A DNA stretch of 22,467 nucleotides, taken from Lingula anatina. Its lineage: Eukaryota > Brachiopoda > Lingulata > Lingulida > Lingulidae. Within the stretch, counting starts at the first letter, position 1. Every line of letters begins with the position of its first letter. Made by a program: the position numbers and the translations under genes. Below are positions 19,658 to 22,467 of the stretch, piece by piece. A model generated the notes under the pieces. That model saw only the letters and a list, made by a program, of their open reading frames with translations, was not told where the DNA came from and searched no databases. Where the stretch lies: contig NW_019774068.1 of NCBI RefSeq assembly GCF_001039355.2, positions 1 to 22,467 of the forward strand, read 5' to 3'.

Positions 19658-21414
19658 GTTTTAGCGCCCTCGTTTAACTGTACACAAGAGATGGCGACTA
19701 CTGGTCAGGTGTCAGAGAAAACCTCGGAGTACGCCGTGATCAAATATTTCCCCAGTTCCCAAGGTGAGGATATTTATGTCCACATATTTATATTTATATA
19801 TATATATTTATATCCATAAGCGCATTCAGAACAAATGATTCTCACGCAAGCAGATTGAAATGGATATATATATATATACATTTATGTTTATTAATGTTGG
19901 CATTTATGTTCATTAATGTTGACATTAGGTATAATGTGTCTATCGTAACAATATTCCAGGCCAAATGGATTGGATCATCGACTTGCGCGACACGGAAATG
20001 ACTTCCAGATTCATTAACTCACCAATCGTGGGAAGATATCTGAAGTTTTTTTTCAAGAATCAAGAAATGCGTTTGGATTTCCCTGCGTCGATTTCTGGCC
20101 AAGCTCTCTGTGTTATGCCGTCTAATGCAACAGTTACGGCTTCAGCAGGTGCGGTTTGAGCGACTAAAGACACGATATAGAACTAAAATTCAATCAAAGT
20201 TGAGGGTTTTGATAGCACTCGTCGAAGACTTGCATCTACTGTCGAAGTTCCTAATATTGAAAAGCAATATGCTGTATGTTCTGCTATTCCAGCACAGGAT
20301 TTTTTCAGTTTAAAAAGAAAATCGTAGTCATCTATTATTTTACTACACAAGCACTGATGTCAATAATATTGTTCTTAAACATGAAATGAAGTTTTTCGGA
20401 TTGCAAGTAGACCGAGAAAACACAGAAAAAAAGCAAATAAATAAAAACAAAATTTGAAAACTACCATTTTCTCTTTTGCCAGCGGCGCAGTGTGTCATTG
20501 TTGGGGATCCCCACGTCACAAACTTAGATGGCAAACAACTATTACTGAATGCGGTGTGCAGGGTTATTTTATCAGAGACTTGTGTGCCTACCAAACCTGG
20601 CGAAGCGCCTCTCCAACCGTTCTCAGTTACCGGAAGAAACAGACCTATTAAGCCAGGCAGCTCCAGAACATACATAGAGGAACTCACATTTAAAATGTTT
20701 GCTACCACTGCTGATATTAATGTCAACGGAGATGTGAAGGTACGCCGCTGAGAGTGGTAGTAGTTATCATAAGAGATTAAATAGAATGTGGACAGGAATT
20801 GGAAGTGTTATATTCTATTCTGTTCTGTTCTGTTGTTCTTTTCTGTTCTGTTATGTTCTATTCCCGTATTTATAATATTAATTTCTTCATCAAAGGTAAA
20901 TGGCGTGAATCGGACAGCGACAACCGCCCGTGTATACATTGGCAATGGCCTGGAGCTCTATCTCGGCAGTTTAACTACAGGAAACCATCAACACCCTGCT
21001 GTTTTTGTTGAGGCGATCAATGGTGTGAAGGTTGCCCTTACCGTTCCTGAGGGTGGAAACTTTAAGCCAGGACATCATGCCGAAATTACTACCCCAGGTA
21101 AGGAGAGAGAGAATCGAAATAACTTAACACGAATTCAGAGGTCAAGGTGGATAAAAAATAATCGTGTTATAGAATTGGTTTCACCGTCAAAAACGCAACT
21201 CGTGCTAGCCAGTGATGAGTGCTGGCGTATTTCAAAACATATATGTGAATCTAATTTTTGTTTTTTATACATTTGTTAGCTGAATATGCCGGCAAGCTTT
21301 GTGGGGTTTGTGGAAATTTCAATGGTGATCCGAATGACGATGACGAGGCTTGTTACGGACAATCTCCAGCAGACTGCGGAATATGGCATCCATCGGATGG
21401 ATCAAAGTAAGAGC

Positions 21415-21465
<51 letters not shown>

Positions 21466-22393
21466 ATGATGCACGCATTTGTTAATCAAATTATGAAAAG
21501 AAGGTAACATTAAAGTCATAATAACTGTTCGATTGGCCAAAAATTGGATTTTTCTGGAGTAAACGGCAATTTTCCCGTACTTACCAATGGTCAACGACCC
21601 ATTCCTGCATTCAAAGTTAGTTCAGGTTTTTTCCTAAACGTTTGGTCTTTTGTTTAAATCTCTTAAGATCTCATTAAGATTTTAACTGACGGAGCCCTTT
21701 CTGACATTGCATAGTCACGCGATATCGAGCGATATTTTCTGGAGACCTACTTAAAACCGCGGTAAAAGCAGATAACAACAACACTATATAAAAATAATAT
21801 AAGATTCATAACATATATTTGTCTTGTTGTTCAAAATGCATTTATATCTACAATGTGTGCAGTTCTGGGCTTTTCGTTATCCGACGCACTGTACAAAAAC
21901 TCGCAACTTACGTCTGCGGATTGCATCAACGCGTTTGGCGCCAAATGTTATTTTGGTCTCGAATGAACGCGAGAATCTGTGACACCCTAACGTCATTGGC
22001 AACGGATGCCTTAACGACCGTGAAGAAAGGGATCGAAAGCCCTACTGACAAGCACAGATTTTAGTTTTGCTACAATAACAGCCGTTTTAGTGTTAAAATG
22101 CAATAGAATATATTTCCATGCGTTATTTACAATGCATTTCTTGCACAATTTTGAATCTTAAAGGAAGATTTATTATTGCTTTAAGTTTCTTACAGTTTAT
22201 GCATTGTTGTGAATTCAGTTTGTTTTTATTATCATAAATCACGACCGATGACATATTGTTTACTAGGCTTTGTCAAGTGTCATGTGATACGAGGGGGGGG
22301 GGGGGGTGTTCCTGGTCTTGTGCAGGTTTCATACATAAATAGTTCTATACACACTCACTACATTGATTTACCTTTTTCAGTTGCCCAGTGTAA
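17907..22393 (+). CDS. Gene 3: secreted GCW/Cys module + VWD-domain protein, 486 aa, complete
   Basis: Coding exons: 17907-17973, 18320-18610, 19289-19504, 19665-19763, 19960-20148, 20483-20739, 20896-21097, 21280-21406, 22381-22393. The joined length is 1461 nt. The domain plan is that of gene 2: signal peptide, GCW module, second Cys module, linker, and VWD with GDPH and CGVCGNFNGDPNDDD. Exon 5 is 3 nt longer (APSFN for APFN), an in-frame insertion at the acceptor side. Differences from gene 2 are mostly replacements: E to K and H to N in exon 3, six in exon 4, K for N in exon 5, six in exon 6 plus one (A for P) at the exon 6/7 junction, Q, L, P and A in exon 7, five in exon 8, D to G in exon 9, and a final NCPV instead of NCPA. 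The visible cysteines are kept. The last intron is enlarged by a transposon. No inactivating change is seen. The role is unknown beyond a likely extracellular structural or binding protein. Confidence 0.85.
17974..18319 (+). other. Intron 2 of gene 3 (nothing further seen)
   Basis: Same size as intron 2 of gene 2 (346 nt). Donor GTTAGT and pyrimidine-rich acceptor are kept. Confidence 0.7.
18611..19288 (+). other. Intron 3 of gene 3 with (TG)n and (AT)n tracts
   Basis: (TG)n at about 18987-19030 with one TA interruption, and a short (AT)n at 19089-19105. It shares the internal echo of the intron start with gene 2. A source-like sequence for the inverted fragment lies at its 3' end. Confidence 0.75.
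19618..19657. repeat. (TTA)n microsatellite before exon 5 acceptor, gene 3
   Basis: About 13 units before GTTTTAG. The exon after it has the extra TCG codon that is absent from genes 1 and 2. Confidence 0.9.
20149..20482 (+). other. Intron 6 of gene 3
   Basis: The donor is GTGCGG here instead of GTACGT in genes 1 and 2, a weaker match to consensus, and the first 40 bases are more diverged than the rest. Nothing else is recognised. Confidence 0.65.
20812..20871. repeat. TTCTG-type pentamer repeat in intron 7, gene 3
   Basis: About eleven TATTC/TGTTC/TGTTG words, closest in length to gene 1. Confidence 0.75.
21416..21464. repeat. (CT)n(CA)n microsatellite at exon 9 donor, gene 3
   Basis: About 15 CT and 9 CA units. 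The partner GA tract after exon 8 is only about five units long in this gene (21103-21112). Confidence 0.95.
21510..22184. mobile_element. Larger MITE relative inserted in last intron of gene 3
   Basis: A 667-bp element (21514-22180) stands between TTAA duplicates (21510-21513 and 22181-22184). Its left part (AGTCATAATAACTG, then GGCCAAAAATTGGAT, TTTTCTGGAGTAAACG and TACTTACCAATGGT) matches the left half of the spacer MITEs, and its right end (TTTATTATTGCT) is an imperfect inverted repeat of the left. Genes 1 and 2 show the empty site with a single TTAA (ACCATTAAGTTATG), which proves insertion and target duplication. The middle, about 21700-22100, has no counterpart in the 340-360 bp copies. 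No transposase is recognised; an 81-codon frame at 21819-22064 resembles nothing I know. Confidence 0.85.
22293..22306. repeat. G14 homopolymer in intron 9 of gene 3
   Basis: Genes 1 and 2 have only GGG here (ACGGGATG). The run may be a true expansion or partly a sequencing or assembly effect. Confidence 0.85.
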
Positions 22394-22467
22394 TACCCCA
22401 ACAGGGACCCAAACCGTATAACAGCCCCGCCTTCACGATAGAACAACTACGATATACGACAAACAGG

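Noticed and set aside
1-22467. CRISPR arrays, bacterial operons or phage genes
   Set aside because: All coding sequence is in spliced exons with GT-AG introns. The repeats are microsatellites, tandem gene units and eukaryotic transposons, without a regular repeat-spacer pattern.

Overview
The window is eukaryotic nuclear DNA from an invertebrate animal. It is AT-rich and full of microsatellites, with short exons, GT-AG introns, LINE relics and a small TTAA-flanked transposon family. The encoded protein is a secreted, cysteine-rich von Willebrand factor type D (VWD) protein with a 'GCW-D' N-terminal module. That style is common in marine invertebrates; a lophotrochozoan such as a mollusc is my guess, but the sequence does not settle the phylum.

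Layout. The whole window is a head-to-tail tandem array of one gene plus its spacer, all on the + strand. Gene 1 (1-2716) enters already inside exon 4 (numbering a non-coding first exon as 1) and runs to its stop. Gene 2 is complete: TATA box 6954, untranslated exon 6982-7080, ATG 8496, stop ending 12452, 485 residues. Gene 3 is also complete: TATA box 16363, untranslated exon 16391-16489, ATG 17907, stop ending 22393, 486 residues. The repeat period is 9962 bp from unit 1 to 2 and 9396 bp from unit 2 to 3, both measured at exon 4. All three genes share exon sizes and splice phases. The full copies read: signal peptide, GCW-type Cys module (exon 3), a second Cys module (exon 4), a linker (exons 5-6), then a C-terminal VWD domain (exons 7-10) with GDPH and CGxCGNFNGDPNDD motifs.

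The spacers were copied with the genes. Each full spacer carries the C-terminal tail of a reverse-transcribed LINE on the minus strand, then a roughly 340-360 bp MITE with TTAA target-site duplication, then AT, CAA and TAA microsatellites, then the promoter. Intron 1 holds a second, older LINE relic. Several changes are private to one unit: a duplicated exon 9 around a single N in gene 1 (probably an assembly error), an inverted fragment of exon 4 and a local 142-bp duplication upstream of gene 2, an AP-1-like site upstream of gene 2 only, and a 667-bp MITE inside the last intron of gene 3 whose empty site is visible in genes 1 and 2. Shared introns and indels suggest units 1 and 2 are closer to each other than to unit 3.

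The proteins differ mainly by amino-acid-changing substitutions. My hand count between genes 2 and 3 is about 28 replacements to 14 silent changes, and about 20 to 4 across exons 3-7. This suggests a young, diversifying family of secreted proteins. I did not recognise an exact named homologue, and the biological role is unknown.
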